From Aggregatilinea lenta (GTDB lineage Bacteria > Chloroflexota > Anaerolineae > Aggregatilineales > Aggregatilineaceae): a stretch of 64,000 bases of DNA. The notes below the pieces were generated by a model. That model searched no databases and was not told the DNA's origin. It saw only the letters and a list, made by a program, of their open reading frames with translations. Positions 1 through 9,323 of the stretch are shown in pieces (position 1 is the first letter of the stretch; the number at the start of each line of letters is the position of its first letter). The DNA lies in assembly GCF_003569045.1 (NCBI RefSeq), contig NZ_BFCB01000004.1, positions 174,254 through 238,253 of the forward strand. Direction: 5' to 3'. Position numbers and translations under genes: made by a program.

Positions 1-1
1 T

Positions 2-1033
2 ATGGCGAACCCAACGGCCCTGCGCGACCTGGGCTATGAGGAAGATCAGGTGGTCGGCCAGTTGGTGACGGCGTTCTTCTTGCCCGACTCGCAGGCCGCC
101 TTCGGGGCGGAATTCCCGCATCTGCTCGAAACGGGCACGCTGCGCAGCGAAAAGCGGCTGCTGCGCAAAGACGGGTCGGCTGCCGATATGGACTGCTCGT
201 GGTCGGTGGCCTATGACGAAGCGAGGCAGCCGCAGTCCGTGGTCGTGGTCATGCGCGACATCGCCGAGCGCAAACGCGCCGAGGAAGCGCTGCGGCAGGC
301 GCTGGAGAAAGAGCGAGAGCTGGGCGATCTGAAGTCGCGCTTCGTGTCGATGGCGTCGCACGAATTCCGCACGCCGCTGGCGACCATCCTGGCCCTGACC
401 GAGATGCTGATTACCTACCGGCACCAACTGGCCGACGAGCACATCGCGCACCGGCTGGACAACATCAAAGAGCAGGTCGGGCACCTGACGGACATTATGG
501 AAGATGTGCTGCAACTCGCCCGCATGCAGGCCCGCAGGGTGGAGTTCAATCCCGCGCCGGTTGACCTGGACGCGCTGTGCCGCAGCATCATCGACGAGTA
601 CCAGAGCCAGCCGCCGGTGCAGCACCACGTGAGCTACACGTGCAACCCTGCACTGCGCCACGTCGTGCTCGATCGCAAGCTGATGCGACAGATCATCGGC
701 AACCTGATCTCGAATGCCATCAAATATTCCCCTGAGAAGCATGCGGTTGTCGTAACGCTGGATTATGTGGACGAGGCGCTGGTTTTGTCAGTGCGCGATG
801 AGGGTATCGGCATCCCGGCGGCGGATCTGAAACACCTGTTTGAACCGTTCCATCGCGGTAGCAATGTGGGCACCATCGCCGGGACGGGGTTAGGGCTGAA
901 TATCGTCAAGGAATCTGTGGACCTTCACAGTGGCGATATCAGGGTAACCAGCGACACAGGAGGCACAACGTTTACCGTCACGATTCCAGTTGCGATCCAA
1001 GGAGAAAGTGATGCCAAAGATTCTGGTCATTGA
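2..1033 (+). CDS. PAS-domain sensor histidine kinase (5' end outside the window)
   Basis: The protein opens inside a PAS domain (about residues 1-90), so the real gene very likely starts upstream of the window. A short helical linker is followed by a HisKA domain with the phospho-acceptor His at about residue 120 in SHEFRTP, and a HATPase_c domain with an N box (NLISNAIKYSP), a G1 box (DEGIGIP) and a G2 box (GTGLGL). No membrane segment is visible in the part present, so sensing through PAS may be cytoplasmic. Its 3' end overlaps the next gene by 23 bp, so the two are co-transcribed. The ligand and the cognate regulator are unknown, although the following gene carries a receiver domain and is the obvious partner. 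Confidence 0.9.
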   Translation: MANPTALRDLGYEEDQVVGQLVTAFFLPDSQAAFGAEFPHLLETGTLRSEKRLLRKDGSAADMDCSWSVAYDEARQPQSVVVVMRDIAERKRAEEALRQALEKERELGDLKSRFVSMASHEFRTPLATILALTEMLITYRHQLADEHIAHRLDNIKEQVGHLTDIMEDVLQLARMQARRVEFNPAPVDLDALCRSIIDEYQSQPPVQHHVSYTCNPALRHVVLDRKLMRQIIGNLISNAIKYSPEKHAVVVTLDYVDEALVLSVRDEGIGIPAADLKHLFEPFHRGSNVGTIAGTGLGLNIVKESVDLHSGDIRVTSDTGGTTFTVTIPVAIQGESDAKDSGH

Positions 1034-2177
1034 GGACGAGGGCGTTCTTCGCGAAGAAATCGTCGCATGGCTTCATTTGGAGGGCTACGAGGCGTTCGGG
1101 GCAGCGGATGGCGTGGAGGGTGTCGCGGCGGCGTTCAAGCTGCGGCCCGACCTGATTATCTGCGACATTACAATGCCACGCCTGGACGGCTATGGCGTGC
1201 TGCTGGAGCTGCATTCAAACCCGGCGACCGCGACGGTGCCGTTTATCTTCATGACGGCGCGGGTTGCGCATGACGACATGCGGCACGGCATGAGCCTGGG
1301 CGCGGACGACTACGTCACCAAGCCGTTTAGCCTGGTCGATCTGCTGCAGACCGTGGAAAGCCGCCTGCAGCGGAAACGGATGCAAGAGCAGATGTACCAG
1401 CAGGAGATCGAACAGCTTCAGAAGGCTATCAACGAAGAGCACGAGCAGCGCGCGTTCAAGGCCAAACTGGTGGCCATGTTCTCGCACGATTTTCGCAACC
1501 CGCTGTCGAGCATCATGTCATCCAACAGCCTCCTGCGCGATTATTACGATCGCATGGACAAGACCAGCCGCGACGAGCACTTTTCATATATCGACTCATC
1601 CGTGCGGCAGTTGATCCAGATGTTGGACGACATGCTGCTGGTGGGCCAGATGGATTCCGGCAACCTGACGCTGAAGTCAGAGATACTCAACGTCGGGGTG
1701 TTTTTCCAGGGCGTGGTGGACGAGTTCCGCGTTCTGTACCGCAAGTCGCATGAGATTCAGTTTGAGTGCCCGGACTCGCTGGTGGCGGTTGGCGATTCGC
1801 GCCTGCTGCGCCAGATCGCATCGAACCTGATCTCGAACGCGGTCAAATATTCACCGCAGGGAGGCGAGATCGCGGTGACGGTCGAGCGCGGCGACAGCGT
1901 CTATTCGCTGTCTGTCGCGGATCAGGGGATTGGCATCCCTGACGAGGAACTGTCGCAGTTGTTTGAGGCGTTCCGCCGGGCGTCGAACGTGGGCAAGGTG
2001 CGCGGCACAGGCCTGGGACTGGCGATTGTCCGGCAGGCGGCGGATTTGCACGAGGGCAAGGTCGAGATCGAGAGCCAGCTGGGCACGGGCACGTGTGTCT
2101 GCGTCACGCTGCCGACGTGCCCCGGAAACAGCGATGCGGAAGTCAGAAAGGTGATGGAAGAGAGCGGTGCGTTGTAG
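1011..2177 (+). CDS. Receiver domain-histidine kinase hybrid
   Basis: This 388-residue protein has an N-terminal receiver domain (phospho-acceptor Asp at about 52 in ICDITMP, conserved Lys in the YVTKP loop), a coiled-coil linker (about 115-150), a HisKA domain with His at about 159 (FSHDFRNP), and a HATPase_c domain with N, G1 and G2 boxes. Placing the receiver before the kinase means an upstream kinase could phosphorylate it and modulate its own kinase output. I chose the ATG at 1011 because AAGGAG lies 7 bases upstream, and it leaves a 23-bp overlap with the preceding kinase. The catalytic domains of the two kinases look alike, which suggests duplication. No DNA-binding output domain follows, so the final target is not in view. 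Confidence 0.9.
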   Translation: MPKILVIEDEGVLREEIVAWLHLEGYEAFGAADGVEGVAAAFKLRPDLIICDITMPRLDGYGVLLELHSNPATATVPFIFMTARVAHDDMRHGMSLGADDYVTKPFSLVDLLQTVESRLQRKRMQEQMYQQEIEQLQKAINEEHEQRAFKAKLVAMFSHDFRNPLSSIMSSNSLLRDYYDRMDKTSRDEHFSYIDSSVRQLIQMLDDMLLVGQMDSGNLTLKSEILNVGVFFQGVVDEFRVLYRKSHEIQFECPDSLVAVGDSRLLRQIASNLISNAVKYSPQGGEIAVTVERGDSVYSLSVADQGIGIPDEELSQLFEAFRRASNVGKVRGTGLGLAIVRQAADLHEGKVEIESQLGTGTCVCVTLPTCPGNSDAEVRKVMEESGAL

Positions 2178-2280
2178 GCGCTGCGCGGACGAGTACAACT
2201 AAAGTTTCTTAACTTTAAAGATTCTGGAACTTACACTTACGGTTATGCCGGGTGCGTAGCGGGCGCATCGGGCGGAAATA

Positions 2281-2308
2281 CAAAGGCGACGCCGCTGCGC
2301 CGCCTTTG
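2281..2308 (-). terminator. Stem-loop at the 3' end of the beta-propeller gene
   Basis: CAAAGGCG and CGCCTTTG form an 8-bp perfect stem around a GC-rich loop, between two convergent genes. On the minus strand it is followed by a short T-containing stretch (TATTT), so it probably terminates the minus-strand gene. A smaller AAAGTT/AACTTT hairpin lies near 2202-2217. Confidence 0.4.
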
Positions 2309-2337
2309 CGTGAGTCCACGTCAGGCCCTCTGCAGGC

Positions 2338-3624
2338 TCAGCCCTCAGCCAGCGTCAGGTAGAACCCCGCGATCAGCACGTCGCCGTCTTCGCCCCACGA
2401 GGCCGCGTAGCGGTAGGCGGGCACCAGCGGCAGGTAGCCGAGCAGGGTGCTGTCACCCATCCCCACGTCGAGCAGCTCCAGGATCACGTCGATCGAGGTA
2501 TCGCCCTCGTAGAGCGAGGGGCCGACATCTTCCATTGGCTCCTGGAGCGTGCGCCACGCAACCAGGATCTGCGCGCCATCTGGGGACCACGTCGCGAAGG
2601 TGGGATAGAGCAGATCCGGGTTGTCACCCGCCACTTCGACGGGCTGGGCGAGCGGATGGATTGCGCCTGACTCCACGTCCATCCAGAAGGCCCAAGTGCT
2701 GCTCGGCATCGTGCCCGGATTGCCCATCCAGAGCAGCAGGCGCGCGCCGTCCGGAGACCACATCACAGGCGCGATCACAAAGACCTCCTGCGCCTCCGGG
2801 AAAATCTCGCGGTAAGGCTCCAGCGCCGTCGCCAGCGACAGCACCAGCTCCGGCTCGCCGCTTTCCAGGTCCACGCGCCACAGGCCGTCCGCCAGCGGCT
2901 CAGCCCTCGCGTGGCGCGTGGAAAACAGCAGCGTGCCGCTATCCGGCGACCAGGCAAAGCTGACGACCGTGCCCAGGTCGCGGTCGCCAGCGGCATAGCC
3001 GGGCAGGCCGGTGACCTGCTGCGCGTCGCCTGTGGCGGCGTCCACGAGAGTGACGTACGAGCGCTTGATTTCGCCCGCAGCGTTGGCGGCGGTGCGCTCC
3101 ACCGCGATCTGCGTGCCGTCCGGCGACCACGCCGGGGAGCTGTCAACGATCAGGTTCGGCACGGAATTGATGCCGAAGCTGCCCTCGACGCCATCATCCG
3201 CAAGCGTCACGAGGCTGCCATCCGCTGCGTTCATGACGGTCAGATCGGTGTCGTAGAGGTAGACGAACGGCGCGCCCACGATGGCGAGCTGCGAAGCATC
3301 CGGCGACCACCCGAACGGCCCGAAAAGCTCACGCGGCGGGGCATTGAGGTGCGCTTCCGGCGGGAGGGCGACGCAGGTTTCGTCGATGGTGGGCATTTCG
3401 ACAACGCACAGCGAATCCGCTTCCTGGACGGCAAAATGTCGCCCGTCCGGGCCGGTGGTGATCCGGTTCAGGGGATAGCCCGTGCTGTCCAGCGAGGTCG
3501 CGGACTCGACGTGCCAGTCGTTCCCCTGGGCGCTGGCCGGGCTGGTGATGGGCGCGGCGGCCAGTGGCAGCGCCAGTGCCAGGAGGAGTGCAAACACAAC
3601 AAGCGGAAGCAAGCGATGGTTCAC
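2338..3624 (-). CDS. Secreted TolB/PD40-type beta-propeller protein
   Basis: The 428-residue product begins with a signal peptide (hydrophobic core at about residues 4-24, Ala-rich cleavage region). Repeated segments follow with the WSPDG signature (WSPDAS, WSPDGT, WSPDSG, WSPDGA and others), typical of PD40/WD40-like propeller blades found in TolB and in DPP-type proteins. No peptidase domain is attached, so it is most likely a binding scaffold outside the membrane. The start is GTG at 3624, supported by AAAGGAGAG a few bases upstream. It lies downstream of, and in the same direction as, the ABC exporter pair, with a 58-bp gap, so it may be their passenger or partner; this is inference. Confidence 0.75.
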   Translation of the reverse strand: MNHRLLPLVVFALLLALALPLAAAPITSPASAQGNDWHVESATSLDSTGYPLNRITTGPDGRHFAVQEADSLCVVEMPTIDETCVALPPEAHLNAPPRELFGPFGWSPDASQLAIVGAPFVYLYDTDLTVMNAADGSLVTLADDGVEGSFGINSVPNLIVDSSPAWSPDGTQIAVERTAANAAGEIKRSYVTLVDAATGDAQQVTGLPGYAAGDRDLGTVVSFAWSPDSGTLLFSTRHARAEPLADGLWRVDLESGEPELVLSLATALEPYREIFPEAQEVFVIAPVMWSPDGARLLLWMGNPGTMPSSTWAFWMDVESGAIHPLAQPVEVAGDNPDLLYPTFATWSPDGAQILVAWRTLQEPMEDVGPSLYEGDTSIDVILELLDVGMGDSTLLGYLPLVPAYRYAASWGEDGDVLIAGFYLTLAEG

Positions 3625-3682
3625 TTACGCTCTCCTTTGATGCAGTGTGCAGGGAGCCGATAGAGGATCGCGGCGGGGGGAC

Positions 3683-5515
3683 TCATGCCTCGGTCCCGCC
3701 GCGCAGTTGGGTCATGTACAGGTTATAGTAATGCCCGTGCTGGGCCAGCAATTCCGCGTGCGTGCCGCGCTCGATGATGCGTCCATGATCCATCACCACG
3801 ACCTGATCGGCGCGTACGATGGTGCTCAGCCGGTGGGCGATGACGAAGGACGTGCGGCCTTCCAGAATGCGCCCCAGGGCGGCCTGCATTTGCAGCTCGG
3901 TGAGCGTGTCCACGCTGCTGGTGGCCTCGTCAAGCACGATGATCACCGGGTCGGCCAGCAGCGCGCGCGTGAACGAGATCAGTTGGCGCTGGCCCGCGCT
4001 CAAGCGCGATCCGCCTTCCTCCACGTCTGTGTCGTACCCTTTCGGGAACTGTGAAATGAACTCGTGCGCGCCCGTTTCGCGCGCGGCGGCTTCAATTTCC
4101 TCGTCGGTGGCGTCGAGCCGCCCGTAGCGCAGATTGTCGCGGATGGTCGTGGCGAACAGCCCGATGTCCTGCGGGACCCAGGCCATTTGCGCGCGCAGCG
4201 AGTCCAGGGTCGCAGCGGTGATGTCGTGCCCGTCGAACAGGATCTGCCCGCTCTGCGGCTCATAGAAGCGGCCCAGCAGGCGTACCAGCGTGCTCTTGCC
4301 CGCGCCGGTGTGGCCGACGAGTGCGACCATCTGCCCCGGCGCGACGGAGAGCGAGACGTCGTGCAGGATGTTGGCGGGCGCTTCGTCGTCTGCGTGCGCG
4401 TCCGCCGCTACCTCGTCGCCGGATTGGTCCTGGTCGGGCAGGACATAAGTGAACGACACGTCGCGCATCTCGACTTCGCCGCGCAGCCGGGGCAGGGGAT
4501 CCGCGCCGGGGTGGCTGACGATTTCCGGCTGGGTGTCAAGCACGTTCAGGATGCGCTCGCCCGCGGCGGCGGCTTCCTGAAACTGGTCGAGGCGCATGGC
4601 GAGGTCGCGGATCGGGTCGAAGAACAGGTTCAGGTAGAGCAGGAACGCGACCAGCGTGCCGGGGTCGAGCGTGCCGTTCAGGACGCGCACGCCGCCGACC
4701 GCGATCACCATCGCGATGCCGAGCTGCGAGATCACGTCGATGCCGGGCAGAAAGACGGACGAGAGCATGTCCGCGCGCAGGCTGGCGCGCAGCTCGCCCG
4801 TGGCAACGGCTTGGAACTGCGAGGTCTGGCGATACTCGCGCACGAATGCCTGAATGATGCGCATCCCGGCGAGGCTCTCTTGCAACGTGGCGGAGACGAC
4901 GCCAACTGCCTCACGCACCGCGCGATACTGGCGGGTAGCCCGCCTGCGCCACCACAGCGTCAGCCCGGCCATCAGCGGCACGATGACCAGCGTCAGCAGG
5001 GCCAGGGACCAGTCGAAGATCAGCAGCAGGACGACGATCCCGACGAGGATCATGCTGTTGCTGATGAAGTTGATCACCGCCCAGGTGATGAAGTTTTGCA
5101 GCGAATTGCTGTCTTCGGTGATGCGGGCCATCATGTCGCCGACGCGGTTGTGGTCGTAGTAGGACATGTCCATGTCGAGGTACTTGTAGAACAACGCCTG
5201 CCGGACCTGTTGGATCGCGTGTTGGCCGATCCAGATCATGTGCCACATTTGCGCGCGCAGGCCGAATGCCTCGACCGTGACGGTGATCAGAAAGAGCAGG
5301 CTGTAGCGCGTGAGTGCGCCGCTGTCGCCCGCGACGAGGCCCTGGTTGATTGCCTGACGGACCAGCGAGGGTGAGATCAGGACGGTGGCGGATGTGACCA
5401 GCATCAGCAGCACGACGCCAATCACGCGGCGGCGGTAGGGCTGGACGAAGCCGAGCAGGCGGCTCAGCGTTTCGAGCATGGGGCGTTCGAGCTGGGCTTT
5501 GTCGGCGCCAATCAT
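3683..5515 (-). CDS. ABC exporter subunit with consensus ATPase site (TM288-like)
   Basis: This 610-residue half-transporter has a six-helix ABC_membrane domain (about 20-320) and a nucleotide-binding domain. Walker A is GHTGAGKST at 401-409, the signature is LSAGQ, Walker B is IIVLDEATSSVD with catalytic Glu at 530, and the switch His is present in IAHRLST. The start is the ATG at 5515, which overlaps the stop of the upstream exporter gene as ATGA and has AAGGAG upstream; a longer open frame to 5686 has no support. An acidic insertion lies just before the NBD core (about 365-385). With its partner it should form a heterodimeric exporter of the TM287/288 type for lipids or hydrophobic drugs. 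Confidence 0.92.
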   Translation of the reverse strand: MIGADKAQLERPMLETLSRLLGFVQPYRRRVIGVVLLMLVTSATVLISPSLVRQAINQGLVAGDSGALTRYSLLFLITVTVEAFGLRAQMWHMIWIGQHAIQQVRQALFYKYLDMDMSYYDHNRVGDMMARITEDSNSLQNFITWAVINFISNSMILVGIVVLLLIFDWSLALLTLVIVPLMAGLTLWWRRRATRQYRAVREAVGVVSATLQESLAGMRIIQAFVREYRQTSQFQAVATGELRASLRADMLSSVFLPGIDVISQLGIAMVIAVGGVRVLNGTLDPGTLVAFLLYLNLFFDPIRDLAMRLDQFQEAAAAGERILNVLDTQPEIVSHPGADPLPRLRGEVEMRDVSFTYVLPDQDQSGDEVAADAHADDEAPANILHDVSLSVAPGQMVALVGHTGAGKSTLVRLLGRFYEPQSGQILFDGHDITAATLDSLRAQMAWVPQDIGLFATTIRDNLRYGRLDATDEEIEAAARETGAHEFISQFPKGYDTDVEEGGSRLSAGQRQLISFTRALLADPVIIVLDEATSSVDTLTELQMQAALGRILEGRTSFVIAHRLSTIVRADQVVVMDHGRIIERGTHAELLAQHGHYYNLYMTQLRGGTEA

Positions 5516-7431
5516 GAGCGGTTCTCCTTGTCGCCGCGAATGTGCAGCATGTCCGTGCGGCTGCGTTTGTCCGGCTCGCGATCGTCCGCCGCCAGCGGCA
5601 GCTCCCGGACCGGCAGATCCTCGTCGTTGAGGCCGATTCCGCGAATGTCTTCCTCCGGGGCATCGGCGGTGGTTTGCAGATGCCACAGGTGCGCGTAGCG
5701 CCCGTCGAGCCGCACCAGTTCGTCGTGCGTGCCGCGCTCGACGATGCGGCCCGCTTCGAGCATCAGGATCTGGTCGGCGTGGCGCACAGTGCTCAGCCGC
5801 TGCGCGACGATCAGCGTGGTGCGGCCCTGCATCAGCGTTTGCAGCGCGGCGCGGATCTCGTACTCGGTGCGACTGTCCACACTGGCGGTCGCGTCATCCA
5901 GGATCAGCAGGCGCGGATTGACCAGCAGCGCGCGGGCGATGGCGATGCGCTGGCGCTGCCCGCCAGAGAGCGTAACGCCGCGCTCACCGACCAGGGTGCT
6001 GTAGCCGTCGGGAAATTCCAGAATGAAGTGGTGCGCGCGTGCCGCCTGGGCTGCCGCAATGATCTCGGCGTGGGTGGCGTCGGGCCGCCCGAAGGCGATG
6101 TTTTCCGCAATGGTGGCGTTGAATAAAAAAGTGCTCTGCATGACGAAGCCGACCTGCGCGCGCAGCAGCTTGAGCGGAAGCCGGCGCACGTCGATCCCGT
6201 CGATGCAGATACTTCCGCTGGTGACGTCGTAAAAACGCGGGATAAGGTCGATTAGCGTGGTCTTGCCGCTGCCGGTCGTGCCGACGATGGCGGTCACCGT
6301 GTCCGGCGCGGCCTCGAACGAGATGTCGTAGAGCACGTCCACCTGCGGCTCGTCTTCGTGCGGGTCGTAAACGAACGACACGTCGTCGAACACGATGTGC
6401 CCGTCGATCTGGCCGGGATTGATCGCGCCCGCCGGGGACTTGATCGCGGGGGTCGTGTCCATGATGGCGAAGATACGCTTGCCATTGGCGACGGCGCGCG
6501 CGGTGACGTCGATCATGTAGGCGAGGCGGTGCGCGGGCAGGGTCAGCAAGCCGACGTAGCCGTTGAATGCGACCAGCGTGCCCAGCGAGAGCTGGCCGTC
6601 GAGCACGGCGCGCCCGCCGAAGAACAGCAGCACGAAGGTCATGACGCTGACGACGTACCAGATGATCGGCTGGGCGCGCGTGAACAACGTGGCATAACTT
6701 AGCCACGCGGCCAGCACCTTGTCGTTGTCCTCTTCGAAGCGGTCGCGGGCGTAAGGTTCCTGCGCGAAGGCCTTGACGACGACGATCTGCGAGAGGTTTT
6801 CCTGAATGCGCGCGTACATATCGCCGCGTACGCTGCGGATGGCGCGGATGCGCGGCTCGATGCGCACGCCGAAATAGTAGGCGACCCCGAACAGGATCGG
6901 GACCGGCACGAGGAACAGCGCAGCCAGCGGCGCATGAATGCTGAACATGGTCGCGTAGATGCCGACCAGCAGCACGACGAGGTTGATCGCGTCGCCGATG
7001 ACGATGCCCGCGAAGAACCGGATCTCGTCCACGTCGCCGATGAGGCGGCTCATAAGCTGGCCGGTGCGCGTCCGGTCATAGTAGGCAAAGGGCAGACGTT
7101 GAAGGTGCGCAAAAAGGTCGAGCCGCAGCGCGTAAGCGACCTTGCGACCCAGCCACTGCGTGCCATAGCGCTGGCCGAAGTTGATCCCGGCGCGTGCTAC
7201 GGCCAGGGCGACGAGGAGCACCGCCGCGCTGGTGAGCGTCTGGTTCTTGCTCCAACCGGTTGGGAGCAGAGGGAAGTGCTGCTGCTCGCCAGTGGCGACG
7301 TCGACGGCCTCACCGATCAGCCACGGGCCGACCAGCGTCAGCAGGCTGACGGCGATCAGGCAGACGTAGGACAGCGCGGCGACGCGCCAGTACGGGCGCA
7401 TGTAGCGAAGAATGCGGAGCAGAATGGTCAT
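5512..7431 (-). CDS. ABC exporter subunit with degenerate ATPase site (TM287-like)
   Basis: This 639-residue protein has a six-helix membrane domain and an NBD with Walker A GTTGSGKTT at 384-392 and signature LSGGQRQR. Two catalytic positions are altered. The Walker B region reads LLILDDATASVD, with Asp513 where the catalytic Glu should be, and the switch loop reads VAQRLST, with Gln544 in place of His. This combination is the known hallmark of the degenerate-site subunit in heterodimeric exporters such as TM287/288. It therefore pairs with the next gene, which has the complete catalytic residues and overlaps it by 4 bp. The substrate cannot be read from sequence. Confidence 0.92.
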   Translation of the reverse strand: MTILLRILRYMRPYWRVAALSYVCLIAVSLLTLVGPWLIGEAVDVATGEQQHFPLLPTGWSKNQTLTSAAVLLVALAVARAGINFGQRYGTQWLGRKVAYALRLDLFAHLQRLPFAYYDRTRTGQLMSRLIGDVDEIRFFAGIVIGDAINLVVLLVGIYATMFSIHAPLAALFLVPVPILFGVAYYFGVRIEPRIRAIRSVRGDMYARIQENLSQIVVVKAFAQEPYARDRFEEDNDKVLAAWLSYATLFTRAQPIIWYVVSVMTFVLLFFGGRAVLDGQLSLGTLVAFNGYVGLLTLPAHRLAYMIDVTARAVANGKRIFAIMDTTPAIKSPAGAINPGQIDGHIVFDDVSFVYDPHEDEPQVDVLYDISFEAAPDTVTAIVGTTGSGKTTLIDLIPRFYDVTSGSICIDGIDVRRLPLKLLRAQVGFVMQSTFLFNATIAENIAFGRPDATHAEIIAAAQAARAHHFILEFPDGYSTLVGERGVTLSGGQRQRIAIARALLVNPRLLILDDATASVDSRTEYEIRAALQTLMQGRTTLIVAQRLSTVRHADQILMLEAGRIVERGTHDELVRLDGRYAHLWHLQTTADAPEEDIRGIGLNDEDLPVRELPLAADDREPDKRSRTDMLHIRGDKENRS

Positions 7432-7691
7432 GAGGGCAGGTCTCTCCCCAGACTACGTGCGGTCGGCGGGCAGCGGGCGGACGCGTTCCGGCGACGTAAA
7501 AAGAATTTTATTATAGCGTAACGACAGTCAGATGCGATGGCAGACAGGCGTGGGGAAGTCGTTGATTTCGGCGGTTCGGCGCGCAGAAGTAACGTTTGGC
7601 AGCGCGAGAATGGGCGGAATGCCACACGATGACCGGGCCGCGCAGCACTATACTAAGATTGGGAGGTTACTCACGAATAAAACGAACATTA

Positions 7692-7717
7692 TTTGAGTTA
7701 ACTTATTTTGAGTTAAC
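7692..7717 (+). promoter_or_regulatory. 11-bp tandem direct repeat upstream of iorA
   Basis: TTTGAGTTAAC occurs at 7692-7702 and again at 7707-7717, a 15-bp period, ending 13 bases before the iorA start and overlapping an AT-rich patch that is unusual here. Each copy contains the palindrome GTTAAC. It could be a regulator site or part of the 5' UTR. The rest of the 299-bp gap from 7432 holds nothing else I recognise. Confidence 0.4.
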
Positions 7718-7730
7718 GAAGAGGAGAGAC

Positions 7731-9323
7731 ATGGATCGATTTGTCCCATTAGGGAACGAGGCGCTGGCGCAGGGCGCACTCGACGCCGGGGTGTCCGGCC
7801 TGTACGCCTATCCGGGCACGCCATCCACCGAAATTATGGAGTACGTGCAGCGGTCGGCGGAGGCCGCAGAGCGGGGTGTACACCGCCGCTGGTCCGCCAA
7901 CGAGAAGACGGCGGTCGAGGCGGCGCTGGGCATGTCCTACGCGGGCAAGCGCGCGATGGCGTGCATGAAGCACGTCGGGCTGAACGTCGCCGCCGACCCG
8001 TTCATGAACGCGGCGGTGATCGGCGTCAACGGGGGGCTGCTGATCGTCGCGGCGGACGACCCGTCGATGCACTCATCGCAGAACGAGCAGGATTCGCGCA
8101 TGTACGGGCGCTTCGCGATGATCCCCACGCTGGAGCCGTCCGACCAGCAAGAAGCGTACGACGCGGCGCGGATCGGCTTCGCGCTGTCGGAGAAGTACAA
8201 CGTACCGGTGCTGGTACGCATGACCACGCGCCTGTCGCACTCGCGCGCGAACGTCACGCGCCGGGACTCACGTCCCGAAAACGATCTAAACGTACCCGCC
8301 CACCTGCGGCAGTTCGTGCTGCTGCCGGGCGTGGCGCGGGTTCGCTATGCGCAATTGATAGAGAAGCAGCCGTGCTTCGAGCAGGAAGCGGAAGAGTCGC
8401 CGCTGGTGCGCTACATGGATGGTCCCGACAAGAGTCTGGGCATCATCGCGTGCGGCCTCGCGCATAATTACCTGATGGAGAATTTTCCCGACGGTTGCCC
8501 GCACCCGGTGCTGAAGATCAGCCAGTATCCCGTGCCGCGCCGCCTGATCGAGCGTTTGGTCGAGGCGTGCGACGACGTGCTGGTGCTGGAAGAAGGTATG
8601 CCGGTGGTCGAGGAGCAGATGCGCGGCTTCCCGTACGACGACGGGCGCGTGCATGGACGGCTGGACGGGACGCTGCCGCGCGCCGGAGAGCTGAATCCCG
8701 CGCTGGTGGCGCAGGCGCTCGGACGCGAAGCGCCGACGCTGTTCCTGGTGCCGGACGTGGTGACGGATCGCCCGCCGCAGTTGTGCCAGGGCTGCCCGCA
8801 CGCAGATACCTACCGCGCGCTGAACGCCGCGCTGGAACCGTACAGCAAAGGCCGTGTGTTCTCGGACATCGGGTGTTATACGCTGGGCGCGCTGCCGCCG
8901 TTCGAGTCGATCAATACGTGTGTGGAGATGGGTGCGTCGATTACGATGGCGAAGGGCGCAGCGGATGCGGGCCTGACGCCGACGGTGGCCGTCATCGGCG
9001 ACTCGACCTTCAGCCATTCGGGCATGACCGGGCTGCTGGACGCAGTGCAGGCGCACGCGCCGGTGACCGTGATCATCCTCGACAACGAGACGACCGCCAT
9101 GACCGGCGGTCAGGATTCCCCGGCGCACGGTGTGCTGGAGCAGATCGTGGGCGGGCTGGGCGTGCCGGAGGCACACGTGCGCGTGATCGAGCCGCTGCCG
9201 CGCCAGCACGAGGCCAACGCCGCCGTCATCGCCGAGGAACTGGCGTACGCGGACGTGTCTGTGATTGTGGCGCGCCGCGAGTGTCTGGAAACGGCCCGGC
9301 GCAGAAAGCGAGGCCAGGCATGA
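7731..9323 (+). CDS. iorA: Indolepyruvate:ferredoxin oxidoreductase alpha-like subunit, lacking the C-terminal ferredoxin domain
   Basis: The 530-residue protein has the 2-oxoacid:ferredoxin oxidoreductase architecture: an N-terminal pyrimidine-binding domain (YPGTPSTEI), a middle domain, and a C-terminal ThDP-binding domain with the GDSTF motif. IorA normally converts aryl pyruvates to aryl acetyl-CoA, passing electrons to ferredoxin. Standard IorA carries two CxxCxxC clusters at its C-terminus; this one stops before them, and the overlapping iorB leaves no room for them. Cys352 and Cys355 (CQGC) and Cys382 could hold the single cluster typical of simpler 2-oxoacid oxidoreductases. The ATG at 7731 has GAGGAG upstream. 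The substrate could be another 2-oxoacid. Confidence 0.8.
   Translation: MDRFVPLGNEALAQGALDAGVSGLYAYPGTPSTEIMEYVQRSAEAAERGVHRRWSANEKTAVEAALGMSYAGKRAMACMKHVGLNVAADPFMNAAVIGVNGGLLIVAADDPSMHSSQNEQDSRMYGRFAMIPTLEPSDQQEAYDAARIGFALSEKYNVPVLVRMTTRLSHSRANVTRRDSRPENDLNVPAHLRQFVLLPGVARVRYAQLIEKQPCFEQEAEESPLVRYMDGPDKSLGIIACGLAHNYLMENFPDGCPHPVLKISQYPVPRRLIERLVEACDDVLVLEEGMPVVEEQMRGFPYDDGRVHGRLDGTLPRAGELNPALVAQALGREAPTLFLVPDVVTDRPPQLCQGCPHADTYRALNAALEPYSKGRVFSDIGCYTLGALPPFESINTCVEMGASITMAKGAADAGLTPTVAVIGDSTFSHSGMTGLLDAVQAHAPVTVIILDNETTAMTGGQDSPAHGVLEQIVGGLGVPEAHVRVIEPLPRQHEANAAVIAEELAYADVSVIVARRECLETARRRKRGQA

Noticed and set aside
5516..5686. N-terminal extension of the second ABC exporter subunit
   Set aside because: The added residues are Arg/Gly-rich shadow of the upstream gene; the overlapping ATGA start with AAGGAG is much better.
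9240..9323. Frameshift removing the ferredoxin domain from iorA
   Set aside because: The stop overlaps the iorB start as ATGA and neither other frame encodes a CxxCxxC motif nearby.
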